Below are positions 13,201 through 24,962 of a stretch of 64,000 nucleotides of DNA, in pieces. The notes under the pieces were generated by a model, which searched no databases, was not told the DNA's origin, and saw nothing but the letters and a program-made list of their open reading frames with translations. Made by a program: the position numbers and the translations under genes. Source of the stretch: Dipteris shenzhenensis. Lineage: Eukaryota; Polypodiophyta; Polypodiopsida; Gleicheniales. The stretch lies in assembly GCA_047967505.1 (NCBI GenBank), contig CM106539.1. One strand, given 5' to 3'. Every line of letters begins with the position of its first letter. Positions within the stretch are counted from its first letter, which is position 1.

Positions 13201-13699
13201 AGTCTTTGAAAATGATTTTGTATCATTACTCCCACGTCCATATTGTGGACCGAAGAAGAGAGAGTTTATGCCACAAGTAGATATAGAGGTTGATTGTTTT
13301 GTTGTGGTTCGGCCATCGGATGATGAATATGAGAATGTGAAGTTTTGGGTTGCAAAAGTAGTTGATGTGCAAAGAGATGACCAAGGGAGAGCTACAACAT
13401 TTACAGCGGTATGGTATGAGCCAAAGGGCAGGAAGGAGAATATGGATAACAACACATTATATACTAATTGTATAATGAAGGAGTGGGTCCCAAATGATGA
13501 AGCAGTCTCTCAAGTTTCGACAGAGACAATCATAGTGTCTTGGCATTCAAGGGCAAAGAAATCAAAGAAGCACATGGGATATGAGGTAGAAGGAAAAATA
13601 AAAATACCACAGCAAACTATTTTGCATATACACGAATTTTTAAGGATGCTCGCCATGGAGGAAGTAGAAGGAGATAGCGCAAATGAAGAATGTCCATGA
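10229..13699 (+). pseudogene. Transposase-like gene (DUF7869-type core), two in-frame stops
   Basis: One reading frame runs about 1,150 codons, interrupted only by TGA at 12128 and TAA at 12833, each explainable by a single base change. The first in-frame ATG is 10229; an intron acceptor-like TGCCACTGCAG ends at 10199, so an upstream exon is possible. In order the product shows: an N-terminal region; four SGVDEF-type repeats (10,887-11,140); basic patches; a CNVC pair near 12,045; a core with VDGMD (12,227), QADN (12,473) and GHTHEDIDQ (12,584); and a C-terminal segment (about 13,275-13,430) with FVVVRP and FTAVWYEP, like a BAH or Tudor-type reader. The core motifs match the DUF7869 family as I recall it, presumed RNase H-like and found in unclassified transposons. 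Function is inferred. The 3' end is included in a local duplication. Probably a recently silenced mobile element. Confidence 0.8.
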
Positions 13700-14640
13700 T
13701 TAAAGCTTTGTATTGAAGTCCATTGATTCAGAAGGATTTTATTTGGGTACTAGGCAAGGAGCCAATCCAAGACAATTATAATCAGAGTCATCACCTCGTA
13801 TGTCAAATAAGAGTCAAAATATGCACTGGATGTCACCCAAGGGTCAAGGCTTGCCAAGACAATAGGGAGTTAATGCAGATGGCACCTGGCAAGGGACTAT
13901 CACATTGAGCAATAAGACAATGGGGAGTCAATGCACCCAAGGGGCAAGGCTTGGCAAGATAACTTGTGGGAGTTAATGCAGATGGCACCTGTATTTTGCA
14001 CTGGATGTCACCCAAGGGTCATACACGAATTTTTAAGGATGCTCGCCATGGAGGAAGTAGAAGGAGATAGCGCAAATGAAGAATGTCCATGATTAAAGCT
14101 TTGTATTGAAGTCCATTGATTCAGAAGGATTTTATTTGGGTACTAGGCAAGGAGCCAATCCAAGACAATTATAATCAGAGTCATCACCTCGTATGTCAAA
14201 TAAGAGTCAAAATATGCACTGGATGTCACCCAAGGGTCAAGGCTTGCCAAGACAATAGGGAGTTAATGCAGATGGCACCTGGCAAGGGACTATCACATTG
14301 AGCAATAAGACAATGGGGAGTCAATGCACCCAAGGGGCAAGGCTTGGCAAGATAACTTGTGGGAGTTAATGCAGATGGCACCTGTATTTTGCACTGGATG
14401 TCACCCAAGGGTCAAGGCTTGGCAAGACAACAGGGAGTTAATGCAGATGGCACCTGGCAAGGGACTATCGCATTGAGCAATAAGACAATGGGGAGTCAAT
14501 GCACCCAAGGGGCAAGGCTTGGCAAGACAAGCCTAGGTCAAATTATGCAGATGGCAACTGGCAAGGGACTGTCGTGACATTGAGCAATAAGACAATGGGG
14601 TGTCAAATTATGCAGATGGCACGAATTGAGTCTCTTTAAG
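13628..14640. repeat. 393-bp tandem duplication covering the transposase 3' end
   Basis: Bases from 13628 (ATACACGAATTTTTAAGG) are repeated from 14021, a step of exactly 393 bp, with hardly any differences. The duplicated unit carries the last ~24 codons of the transposase plus downstream DNA. Within it, and in a partial third copy to about 14640, shorter units recur (GGAGTTAATGCAGATGGCAC, CAATAAGACAATGGGG, CAAGGGGCAAGGCTTGGCA). Confidence 0.92.
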
Positions 14641-15380
14641 AGCAACAATTTAAATTGTAAACATATGTTCAATCTATATCATTTTGGATATAAAGACTGT
14701 AGCTAAGAGCAACGTCTCTCAATGTAATCATATACATAATTTAGCTACAATTGCTATTATCCCTCTTTGGTCTTATGGCATCATGTCTTCTTTCTATTTA
14801 TTAAAAGTTTTGTTAAATTTTGTGCATATTGCCGAGTGACAATGTTATTTTCATGAAATATTTAAGTCTCCTTTCATGGATTTATAAATTTATCATGTCA
14901 ATGAAAAACGTCAAGGAAAAATATTTAAAATAATTAAATTAACAAATAACTTAGATATAGCTAGAATTTCTAATATAGGATTATTTCAAATTCTTGCATG
15001 TTGGTGTAAAAGTATAGATTGAAAAAACAATATTTGTATGTGAATATGATAGAGCCACAAAGTGAACTTTTGATTTGGGAAGGAAAAACGTCAAGGAAAA
15101 ATATTAAAAATAATTAAATTAACAAATAACTTAGATATAGCTAGAATTTCTAATATAGGATTATTTCAAATTCTTGCATGTTGGTGCAAAAGTATAGATT
15201 GAAAAAACAATATTTTTATGTGAATATGACAGTGCCACAAAGTGAACTTTTGATTTGGGAAGAAACTTTTTAGAAAGTAAAATTTTGATTTGGAAAGGAT
15301 ATTTTCATAAAGTAAAGTTTTCATTTGGGAAGGATTTTTGGGCTTCGTCCAAAAACAACACAAAAAGTCCAAAATTAATG
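14641..15380. other. AT-rich spacer with 180-bp direct duplication
   Basis: No gene is seen. GAAAAACGTCAAGGAAAAAT at 14903 recurs at 15083, so about 180 bp (14,903-15,262) is present twice in tandem with few changes. Confidence 0.8.
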
Positions 15381-15394
15381 AAATAGGTGTTATT

Positions 15395-16420
15395 CGTCAT
15401 ACATCACATACATGTCTTGTTGTTGCACTTTATGTAGATGGCATTCCTCTCATTGGTTCATCACCTTAAGCCATTCACCAAGCTAAGTCCGAAATTGCTT
15501 CCGCATTTGCTATCACTGACTTAGGTCAACTTACATATTTTCTCGGTTCACAAGTAACATGTGATAGATTACACATTACATTGACCCTACACCAAACTAA
15601 GTTCCTTGATAAAATACTTCATGAGTTTGGTATTGTCAATATTAAAACCGTCACTACACCCATTCCGATCATAAGCAAATTATGCCTAGTAGACTCTCCC
15701 GAGTCAGAACGTGACAAACAATTTATGACACAATTTCCATACAAACAACTTATTAGAAAACTCTGTTACCTTGTCACAGGTACACGCCTACATATCTATT
15801 ATAGTATTAACTATTTATCACATTACATGCACAATCCAGGTTACAAACATTGGAAAGCCCGTTTACGTGTTGTTCGGTACTTGAAGTTTACACATAATAT
15901 GGGACTTACCTACACTCATATCTCAAATCTCACCTCACTCATTGGTTGGTTTGATTCGGATTAGGGGGGTGAAATAGATACTCGAAGATCTACTATTGGT
16001 TTTTCTTTTGTTCTTGCAGGTGCAGCAGTAACGTGGCAATTAAAGAAACAGGTTTCAGTCACTTTGTCATCTACTGAAGCTGCATTTTTAGCTGTGGCAT
16101 TGGCTACCAAGGAAGGACTTTGGATACAGATGTTACTTGATGAACTAAAGCTTACTCAAGAGATGCCACTAAAGCTATACTGTGATAATTTGTCATGCAT
16201 CTATCTAGTAAGCAATCCGAAACATTCAAAAAAGACAAAGCACGTAGATCTTAAATATCATTTCATACAGGAAATGATTGAAGAACATAAGCTACTATTG
16301 GATCACACTCCAACAGAGCTTATGTGGGCAAACTTTCTCACAAAGCCTTTGCCTGCAGCAAAACATGAATCTTGTTGTCTTAATTTAGGACTCAAGAGAA
16401 TTAAACACTTAAAGTATTAG
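15395..16420 (+). pseudogene. Ty1/copia reverse transcriptase and RNase H remnant
   Basis: Translation shows the end of a Copia reverse transcriptase (ALYVDGIPLIGS, then ITDLGQLTYFLG) followed by the connection region and RNase H (SSTEAAFLAVALATKE, LYCDNLSCIYLVSNP, KHVDLKYHFI, the usual end of pol). The catalytic YVDD has become YVDG. In-frame stops occur at about 15,467 and at 15962-15964 between RT and RNase H. Gag, protease and integrase are absent to the left. The final stop at 16418 is followed at once by a polypurine tract and an LTR-like start, the expected order. A dead, 5'-truncated element. Confidence 0.92.
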
Positions 16421-16423
16421 CAT

Positions 16424-16460
16424 TAAGGGGGTGTATAGGAATTAATGATAAAACTATATT
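16424..16460 (+). other. Polypurine tract and start of 3' LTR
   Basis: TAAGGGGG (16424-16431) directly after the RNase H stop is a typical Copia polypurine tract. TGTATAGGAATTAATG from 16432 is the probable beginning of the 3' LTR. I cannot find its right end without the partner LTR, which is missing. Confidence 0.6.
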
Positions 16461-17491
16461 ATTTGATTTAATTGTAAATAACGAACAGGCGTGATCCTAA
16501 AGGACACAATGATTCGTAGAGACAAACTATGTAAACAATGATTCAAGGAATATGACGTAACAGAGTTTACCTCCTTCAATTTTTTATCATTGGGAGGCAT
16601 GCAGGTGGCCTGTGGTAGTTGGGAGCTTGCCATGGAAACTGACGAACCATCCTAGACATCAAGGGAAGCCGTGAGGCACTCATTGCTAGAGACAGCCACA
16701 AAAATGCCGATTCTGCTAGTTTAGCCAGTCTCCCACATAAGCGATGACCTTAACAAGTTGGTATTAGCCACCAATTAGAGATCAAGAGCTGGTTTCTTGG
16801 CAGGTTTTGGCAAGTCCACTAAGAAAGTGGCCGTTAACATGGCCCCTTTAGCTCCCACATAGTAGAATTACACTCTTGAAATCTTAAAAGAGGCAAAGAA
16901 TAGCCTCACTCTACGAATTCCGCCATCTCGATTGATTGCAAAGCTCCCATTAACATCAGGAATTTGGGTAACATTAAGCATACAAAGAGGGAGGGAGGGA
17001 GCCAATGCATAGCTTCAGTTTTGCTGCAATGATCCTAGTTCTTAGGTGAATCAATGTCTCATAGTTGAGACTCCAAATATGTATTTAGGCATTCCCATGA
17101 GCAGATTGAGTATATTCAAGCTATTTTCCCATTGCATCATGGGAACACGCTCTACTTAGAGAGCATTCTGGCATTGCTTAATTTAAGCTTTCTACAGATT
17201 TCTTAGTTTAAAAATAGTAGGCATGGGAACAACACTCCCTAGGATCCTAGCTAAGCTCTCACCGTCTGCTATGACAACCCCATGTTCAGAGTTCACGTTT
17301 CATAGGTGGAGACGATGTGAAAATCGTGTAACTCCTATTACCATAGCCAACATTGCCCAAAAGCATGATACTAGCCTTGAAAATAAGCAATCATTCAAAT
17401 TGGCCTAATTTTACCTTTGAGAAATCAAGAATGTCAAGATCTCAAGATGAGAATCGGAATTGATTTGTCTATATAGCAAAGAACACTTGGT

Positions 17492-17557
<66 letters not shown>

Positions 17558-18560
17558 ATATAGATAGAAAAAGCTCACTATATTTAAGGTTTTTCTTGGT
17601 CAAAGATGGCATTCTTAGGGGAGAAATGGGGTCTCAAAAGGGCCACAAATTAATGTTTTCTAATTTCAAGGGATAAGAGAAGGATTTGAGGTCTACCAAT
17701 GAGAGTTATTCTTTGTGTAGGGCAATGGTACATTGAGGGGGAGGGTTGGCATGCATCCAGAGAGCACCTATTGGCTATTTCTCTTACATTGGGGACCACC
17801 CAAACCATACCCCCCTCCCTTAACTCATGTGTGACCCTCCTCCCATGCAGAGTGGCCGTAGATTAGCCCCAATTTGCATCCATGACTCTGTGGGCTATTT
17901 TGGGAGAATTTTCCTTCTCCTCTAGTCTACTATAGGTCTAGCCCTCTTTCTCTACTCCTCTGATGTGGGCCAATACTTCTCTCCCTCCACTTTTGAAATT
18001 TTGGTATGGTGTCCTACAGCTCTTGTGCCTACTCTTATTCTTCCCCTTCTTTCTCTGCCTTCTCTAGCTTTGCCTCCTCTTCCTCTACCCCCACAAGGCT
18101 GCCCCCTCCTGCTCTTTCTCATCTTGCTCTACCCTGTCCAAAAGCTACTCTTTGCCCCCCACAACTACTGTTTCCTCTTCTATAGTCACCTTGACCTTTG
18201 CTATAGCTACTCCTTTCCCCTTCTATAGTTGCTATAGAGTGCAAAGACTAGAAGGAAGAGGCCCCCCAGCAAAAGGAGGAGCTACTATGGGCATACAAGT
18301 CGGGAGAGTCAAGCAAGCAGTGTGTAATCCAAGTGTGTGAAAAGGTCTACCATTCTACCAGGAGACTGGCCTCAAGAGTTGGGAGATGCTTGCCATAGAG
18401 AGGCTGATAAGATAGTTGGGTTTGGAATTTCCTTGAAACAACAAAATGTCATGTTTTAAAATAATAAAAATCTTGCAAACATTTCTTGAACTTGTGGATA
18501 TTCTCATGGTGCTCATAATACCTGATTTTGTATCGACCTGCTTTCATGCTAGAACTTAAA
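16461..18560. other. No gene seen; includes (CT)n microsatellite
   Basis: The left part may be LTR or flanking DNA of the Copia remnant. An uninterrupted (CT)28 run lies at 17497-17552, and 17,990-18,230 is pyrimidine-rich low-complexity sequence. Open frames here are short and show no family features. Confidence 0.6.
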
Positions 18561-18599
18561 TGTTTTAAGTAGCCCAGTGGTTGAAATCTAACGATTAAT

Positions 18600-19680
18600 G
18601 ATTACCAGTCTAAATGGCACTAGCACTATGCAATAAATTTTAGGATAGCACGGTAGCAATGCAGGATTAGTGCAATATAAGTTATCGCCAGCACGGTGGT
18701 TGGTTCCACTAGGATATTAATAACGACCACCAACGCAGTGGTTTGCTTCTATTATTACAAAATGACTGGATTTGTAGGATATGTGGATTTGTTATGGGAA
18801 ACCAGTGCAGTGGTTTTTGGGATATACTAAAAGAAAGCATGGGATGAAATCTAATGGTTAACGAAATGATAAACAATCTAAAGGGCACTATTTTAGTATA
18901 GCACTATGCAACAAATTAGCAAAGTTACATGCACCAATGGCTACTAACACTTATTTCATTAATTTTGGACTTGTCAATGTACAAATTCATTTTTACATAT
19001 ACTTTTGGACTATTTTCGGATAAAATTTAAGAAAAAACCCAATCTTTAAAGTACAGATGAAAACATAAAAATAAGCATTTTTTTTATATTTTTAAAGAAG
19101 ATGAAACTAAAATTATAAAATTTAATGTAGCCTAGATAAGTTACACAAAAAAATAAGATTCAGCAGTTGTAAACTCTCTTAATATTTATAATGGTGTCTC
19201 AAAATATGCAATCACTTGTGGTTGGATTTGGTCTCTCATGAACGAGGTGACTACTTCAGCCCCATCTTCTTGATTCTTCATCCACTCATGCACCCATGCC
19301 TTTTCCTTAGTTGTCGATAAAGCGGCTATATGCTTCACAATATCAAGGTCAATATTGCATTGACCAATAGGAATTACTTTTTCGATAGCACAGCAGTAGT
19401 GTAGAGATAGCATGGTAGTAGTGCAGGATAAGTTATTACCAGCGCAGTGGTTGGTTTGCATTAGGATATTAATAGCCACCACCAGCGCAGTGGTTTGCTT
19501 CCACTATTACAAGATGAATGGATTTGTAGGATGTGTGGATTTGTTATGGGAAACCAGCGCAGTGCTTGTTGGGATATACTAAAAACAAGCATGGGTTTTA
19601 CCGTTTGGGATTTACAAAAACAATTTAATAAAACTAGCACGGTGGTTGTTTGGGATATTCTAAAAAGAAGCAGTCTCCAT
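18600..19680. repeat. Duplicated block with CAGCGCAGTGGTT motifs
   Basis: A block of about 200 bp (roughly 18,650-18,840) recurs at about 19,400-19,600 with good identity, including TGGATTTGTAGGAT, TGTGGATTTGTTATGGGAAA and CCACCAACGCAGTGGTTTGC or its variant. It carries several copies of ACCAGCGCAGTGGTT, which is the reverse complement of the AACCACTGCGCTGGT form of the repeats at 21.8-22.9 kb. The block lies just 3' of the minus-strand transposase pseudogene, so it may belong to that element. A minus-strand frame at 19,186-19,482 between the copies has protein-like composition but no recognised family. Confidence 0.7.
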
Positions 19681-19757
19681 ATAAATTCCATTTTGTAGGA
19701 CAAGTGGACATATTGTTTCTCTGCAAAGAGACTACATACATTTCTTTTAGTACTATA

Positions 19758-22700
19758 TCAGTCGTCCTCATCCACCGCTCCAAGACACCCTAAGATGTGC
19801 TCATGCATGTCTAAATACACTTTGAAGACACTCTTGCCCTTCTTTCATTGTGGCACAAGTTGCATCTCGAACTTAATAGCTCTTACTAGATGAGAGTACA
19901 CACATGTTTATGGACTCTTATGTAGCAGTTCGTAATTGCGGCCTCTCTTGGATGTTTTTTTGTACCAAAAACCTTTTACTACTACATCCCACTTCTCATA
20001 GGTTGTTCCCCAATTATCCTTAAATGTTTCCTCAACCTTGTACTTAGGTTTTATACACTGTAATAGAAAGTATGGGTCATCTTCTGCATTCTCCCCAAAA
20101 TCTACAACAACTACAAAGTTATCCCCCTCTTCCAGATAGTCAGTGAGGTCATCAAAACTCTTCCCAAACTGTGGTGAGTCATTTGTCTATCCATTGTTCG
20201 TCACTTCATCTGAACGTAGAGGGAAAACTTGAACTTGCTCCCATGTCTTCACCGTTGCAATGTTCTCACAATCGTCATGATCCCTTATGATGCACGCACT
20301 GTAGAAACAAGAAAGTTTACTCATTTTAATCAGTTGGTTGTTTGAAAAGGCCCATATGCTGTGCAGACCATGAACTCCTTTAATTTTCTCGCAATCGTGA
20401 CGGCTTCTCCTTTGCACTTCATCCACTTTCACTTCATGGAACACTCTACGTACTATGGTATTCTTAAGGCTTTGTTTATTGTGTGTTGAATGTGTGCTTA
20501 TGGAGAGGTTGGTTGTAAGCCATGTTACAGCATCATGGGCATCATTGAGTTTTTATTGAGGGCATGCTAATTGGTGTTTAACCAGAGCTTGCTTAATAAC
20601 AACACCGCATTCATCATGTTCACCCTTGCCATGGCTAGACCCAAAGAAATTCCACATCATGTCTAGATCGGTCATGGATTTAAACCTTGAGATGAAGTAG
20701 AATCCACGTGCTGATTTAAATTGAGAGGCAGCACCATCTAACCACACCCAATGTTGTTTTATATTTTTTGCATGAAGATTTTTCTTTTTCAACCATTCCC
20801 AATGCAGTAGAAAAGCATGCTGCACAAAAAGGGTGTCATGTTCCCTATCATTTAAAATGTAAAAGTTGCACTGACCTGGACTCCTGTGAGTCAACAAGTA
20901 GATTGGCATCAAGCATGGAAGAATCAAGCAAATGACTGTACATGATATGCGCAAGAATTGTTATTTGCTTGTTGTACCAGTGAGTACTTTGTATCTCATC
21001 TTGTTCTTGAAAATAATAATTTTCTACAAAATCTATGACAGATACAATAGTGTCACGAGGAAAATTAGCAAAGCATGTCCTGAACTGCTTATTCTACCAG
21101 ATGGCCATGAAATTATGAAGCACATATTTTGGGATGGATTGAACCACGTGACCTACAACATCCCTTGGCTCGGTTCTCTTATATGACAGTAGCCATCTCT
21201 TTTTATCGAATCCTTCAACATTGACATTTTCAAATCTCCTCCATTTTAGAGCAATGTGGTCATTTCATTTGGGAAGACATTGAATGTCTTCTTCTTCAGC
21301 TTCAAACTATAATGCTTGCATGTGTCGCAAATGCATTCAATCCTGTGCCACTCATGTTCTCCCTTTGGACAAATTACTAGTTCCCACAGAGACCTCAGGC
21401 TACAAAACCTTCCCTCCCTTGCAACACATGGTGAGGATCCACGTGGCCTACAGACTGCACATTCATTAGGGAGGCATGGGCATCGATCCCCATGGAGCAA
21501 TGCTCCAACACGACCAAATCTCAAGTCATTCATAGCTGGCCAGGCTAGGTCAAATTCTATGTGTGTTTTGCAACAATAAACATTCATGTCTTTGAGTTTC
21601 CTGACATACCAGGGCTTACAATGCTCAAAGCTCCTCTACCCAATTGAAATGTCCAGATTCGGATCCATAAACTTGAGATACAACTCCATCTGCTGGCCCA
21701 ACATGAGGGAACAAAAAAACAATGAGCCTCCTTTTTGCTACTACTAAAAGAATACAAAACATAGTCTAATTAAATTATATAATGAAGCAAAACAATTTTC
21801 AACCACCACGCTGGTTTAGGACAGTCACAAATTCAATCACCGGGATGGCCTAGGACATGTTTAGGACAGTCAACCACTGCTGGTTTAGGACACGTTTAGG
21901 ACAGTCACAATTTCAACCACCGGGATGGTTTAGGACACTGTCACAGTTTCAACCATTGAGATGGTTTAGCCTGATAGTTTCAACTTCACATATTAGACAA
22001 TAACAAGTATATGGCTTTTCATTTCTGAATTTCACCATTAGAAAATAACAATATATTGCTTTTCATTTTTGAATTCCATAATATAATAGTAATATATGAC
22101 CCGAAGAGTACTAAGAAACACAATAATTTCAACCACCGGGCTGGTCAATAACTAATGTATGTTCAACCACGCTGGTTCAAGATAATCACATAATTGGTGA
22201 TTAAGCTAAAGTAGCCACGGCTGCATGATGTTCCAACAATCGGGCTGGTTTAGGACACATTTAGGACACTCACAATTTCAACCACCAAGATGGTTTAGGA
22301 CACTGTCACATTTCAACCACCGGGATGGTTTAGCCTGACGGTCTTAACTTCACATATTAGACAATAACAAGTATATTGCTTTTCTTTTTTGAGTTTCACC
22401 ATTAGAAAATAACAATATATTGCTTTTCATTTTTTAATTCCACAATTTAATAGTGGTATATGACCCAAATAGTAGGAAATTAAATTTAACAAATTTAAGT
22501 ACTAAGAAACACAATAATTCCAACCATCAGGCTGGTCAATAACTAATGCTTGTTCAACCACGTTGGTTTAGGATAATCACATAACTAGTGATTGAGCTGA
22601 AGCAGCTACGGTTGCATGATGTTCCAACCATCAACCTGGTTTAGTAAAATAACAATATATTGGAAAATGTATTGCTTGTAATTTCTACTCAACCATGCCA

Positions 22701-23150
22701 CCGGGCTGGACAACAACTAATGTCTGTTCAACCATGTTGGTTCAAGACAATCACATAACTGGCAATTGAGCCGAACCAGCCTATGGTTACATGATGGTCC
22801 AACAACCAGGCTAGTTTAGGAGAATCACATTTAGTCCAAGCCTGGCTCAAGAAATATATCCCAAAGCTCAATCACAAACAACCACTGGGCTGGTTTAGGC
22901 ACCACTGACCTGCATTGTATCTAGCATGTGTATGATGTGCTCCTTAAACACCTTGCATCCCATTCGCTTCTTACAAATGTCCTTTCTATTTGGAGAAACT
23001 CTCGTATTTTTATGCCAAAACGTCATCATTGTAGCAATGACTTCCGCACTTAGGCTGTCTCTCCTTTTCGCACTGCTAGGGATTCATTGGGATTTATCTT
23101 TTCCAAAGGCATTGCCAGAGCTTCATTTCAATTCAAAATTTGATAAAAAT
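19758..23150 (-). pseudogene. Transposase-like pseudogene (DFVENY / HGKG family), one intron
   Basis: Read on the minus strand. Exon A (about 23,150-22,910) encodes SAEVIATMMTFWHKNTRVSP and NRKDICKKRMGCK, ending at a GTCAGT donor. Exon B starts after CAG at 21689 (MELYLKFMDPN) and continues to 19758. Exon B shows a Cys cluster (CPCLPNECAVC, CICDTC), then VIDFVENYYFQEQDEIQSTH, then WVWLDGAASQFKSA, then WNFFGSSHGKGEHDECG, then RRSRHDCEKIKG with LSCFYSACI, then a BAH-like tail (GDNFVVVVDFGENAEDDPYF). I recognise this order from uncharacterised transposon proteins of non-seed plants, algae and invertebrates; the acidic residues in DFVENY and WLDG suggest a DDE-type nuclease (inference). It is dead: stops near 21,642, 21,069, 20,552, 19,9xx and 19,84x, and frameshifts near 21,246 and 20,860. 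The intron is 21690-22909. Confidence 0.75.
21780..22905. repeat. Interspersed CAACCACCGGGCTGGTTTAGGA repeats inside the intron
   Basis: About 17 variants of this motif occur here, for example near 21,803, 21,915, 22,131, 22,315, 22,728 and 22,878. Each is an imperfect inverted repeat (AACCA...TGGTT). Larger blocks are also repeated: the stretch with TTAGACAATAACAAGTATAT near 21,990 recurs near 22,355. The array fills nearly all of the transposase intron. Motif and flanking blocks do not look coding. Confidence 0.8.
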
Positions 23151-23299
23151 CATATAAATGTCATGATTTGTAAATATAACCAAATCGTGTTTAGAGAGAT
23201 GCTAAGTATTAACTGAGGTTCAATCTAAAATTCTTTGACTTTCAACTTGAGACCTAACGTAGGTAGGTTCCTAACCCGTCATAGATGGATCAGGCTACT

Positions 23300-23950
23300 C
23301 GTTAGCTTAACAAAGAGCTTGTTATAGCCAACCACATGAAGGTTCTAATTTAAGGAGAGGAGCAAGATCCTATGGATATGGTTGTGTTAGCATGTGCAAG
23401 GCTCTAAATCTCCTCCTTACACTAGCTCTAATTTTATCCCTCATATCTTCACTCATCTTTCTTTGAATCCCTTTTCCTTATGCCAAGCATGTGGCATACT
23501 AGGATCCATAAGCTTAAGAAACTTAGTGATATATACCAATTGATCTTGCACCAACTAGTGCTCTACCATGCTGCCTCCATGTTGCCCTCGGGTCTTGCTT
23601 TTTGCCTTATAAATACCTTTGATGTTTGAGGAAAAACATTCAAAAACTATGAATGGTTCTTGCAATGGCAACTCCACTACTATGTGTACAAGCTTGTGTA
23701 GCGCATTTATCATAATGCTTAATGGAAAGTGCTTCTCAAAGCAAGCACACAACTTTGATAGAGTCCATCCTAGCCTTCTCGATGCTTGATAAGGAGTCTC
23801 TTTTTGCAATTGCGACCTCCTCTACTAGTGTACAAGCATGTGCACCTCATTTTTCATAAGGCTTAGTGGAAAGATCTTCTCAAACCTAGCACACAACTTC
23901 GCCCTAGCCTTTTGATACTTGATAAGGAGTGTCTTTTCGAGAGATCCATC
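23300..23950 (-). pseudogene. Possible CACTA-type transposase remnant
   Basis: Minus-strand translation gives LCACFEKHFPLSIMINALHK, then HIVVELPLQEPFIVFECFSS, then a degenerate KSKTRGQHGGSMVEH. This follows the plan of the C-terminal TNP2 transposase segment of CACTA elements (a Cys...FPP..F..M.HL.VHL stretch, then an arginine/glycine run ending in GSI.E). Matches are weak and stops flank the segment. Parts of it are duplicated locally: the phrase on cell-poor TGTACAAGCTTGTGTAG recurs in changed form at 23,831. It could instead be another transposase family. Confidence 0.4.
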
Positions 23951-24470
23951 TATATAACTCATTCAAAACTAAATAGAATATAAAGCAATGTGATAGTAAT
24001 CATACCTCACACTACCATTGATCTTGTTACTTCTAGATAGCTTTCCTAACATCTTCTAAGAAGCGTCCCTTCACTGTGATTGGAAGGATAAACTATCAAA
24101 GCAACAAACGAGTTATAGCAATATATTGTGACACTATTATACCATAATCCTAAGAGCGTTCAAGCATTAATATTAATTGGAAACATGTAGAAGACATGTA
24201 AGACTTGTGCCAATCATGAGACTTGCCCAGTAACCTTATTTTCCTTTGTAAATTCTCATTTTGAACAAGCAATGCATGTGCCCCATCAATGTCTAAAAGG
24301 AGGCAATGTCCTCCTTGACCATTGCCTCCTCTTTCTTAGAAAAGATACATGGTTTGGGATTTTTTTAGGACACTTTTTTATAGAAAAGAACGTCCTTTTC
24401 ATTTTTTAAACATTTGGAAACATTCAGAACGCAAAAACTATGTTTTTAAAAATCGATCAAAGCGTACCGG
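23951..24470. other. No gene seen
   Basis: AT-rich unique-looking DNA with many stops in all frames. No motif or repeat stood out. Confidence 0.5.
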
Positions 24471-24479
24471 TTGATCGAG

Positions 24480-24770
24480 AAAATATCGTGCAACATAACA
24501 CCACACTGCGTGGTAATTTTTAAAAATACCACACAGTGTGGTGCAACACCACACGGTAATAACTCTTACCATCCGGTGTAATATCATCATACCAATCGGT
24601 GTAGCATTACACTAACCGGTATGTGACTATCACATCATACACATGGCACACATGCATTAGCTAGAATACACCGATTGGTGTCGCATCACATCATACACAT
24701 GGCACACATGCATTAGCTAGAATACACCGATCGGTGTCGCATCACACCAACTAGTGTATTGAGTCAAGGT
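24480..24770. repeat. Palindromic motifs and tandem repeat upstream of kinase pseudogene
   Basis: The stretch contains a run of short palindromes: CCACACAGTGTGG, ACACCGATCGGTGT (perfect, 24724-24737), and diverged ATACCAATCGGTGT and CACTAACCGGT. A unit of about 55 bp (CATCATACACATGGCACACA and following bases) is present twice, at about 24,633 and 24,688. The array ends just upstream of a TATA element. Confidence 0.75.
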
Positions 24771-24771
24771 C

Positions 24772-24779
24772 TATAAAAG
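24772..24779 (+). promoter_or_regulatory. TATA box-like element
   Basis: CTATAAAAGC at 24771 is a good plant TATA consensus. It lies immediately 3' of the palindrome array and about 1 kb 5' of the kinase-like coding remnant, so it may have been that gene's promoter, with an intron or long leader between. No transcript evidence is available. Confidence 0.45.
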
Positions 24780-24879
24780 CGCAGTTTGGCCATCATTTTC
24801 ATCAATTTCTTGTGTTGTTTCCTGTTGTTCCCCGCACTTCCCTTCTGGTGAGCTTCTGGCCTTGCTTTTTGTTTTTTGT

Positions 24880-24928
24880 CAGGGCCGAGTGATGGCTCGC
24901 TTTGGCCAGCTGAATTCACCTCTCCCTA

Positions 24929-24962
<34 letters not shown>

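Noticed and set aside
17965-18340. Leu/Pro-rich frame resembling a membrane protein
   Set aside because: Pyrimidine-rich low-complexity DNA; no homology-like motif.
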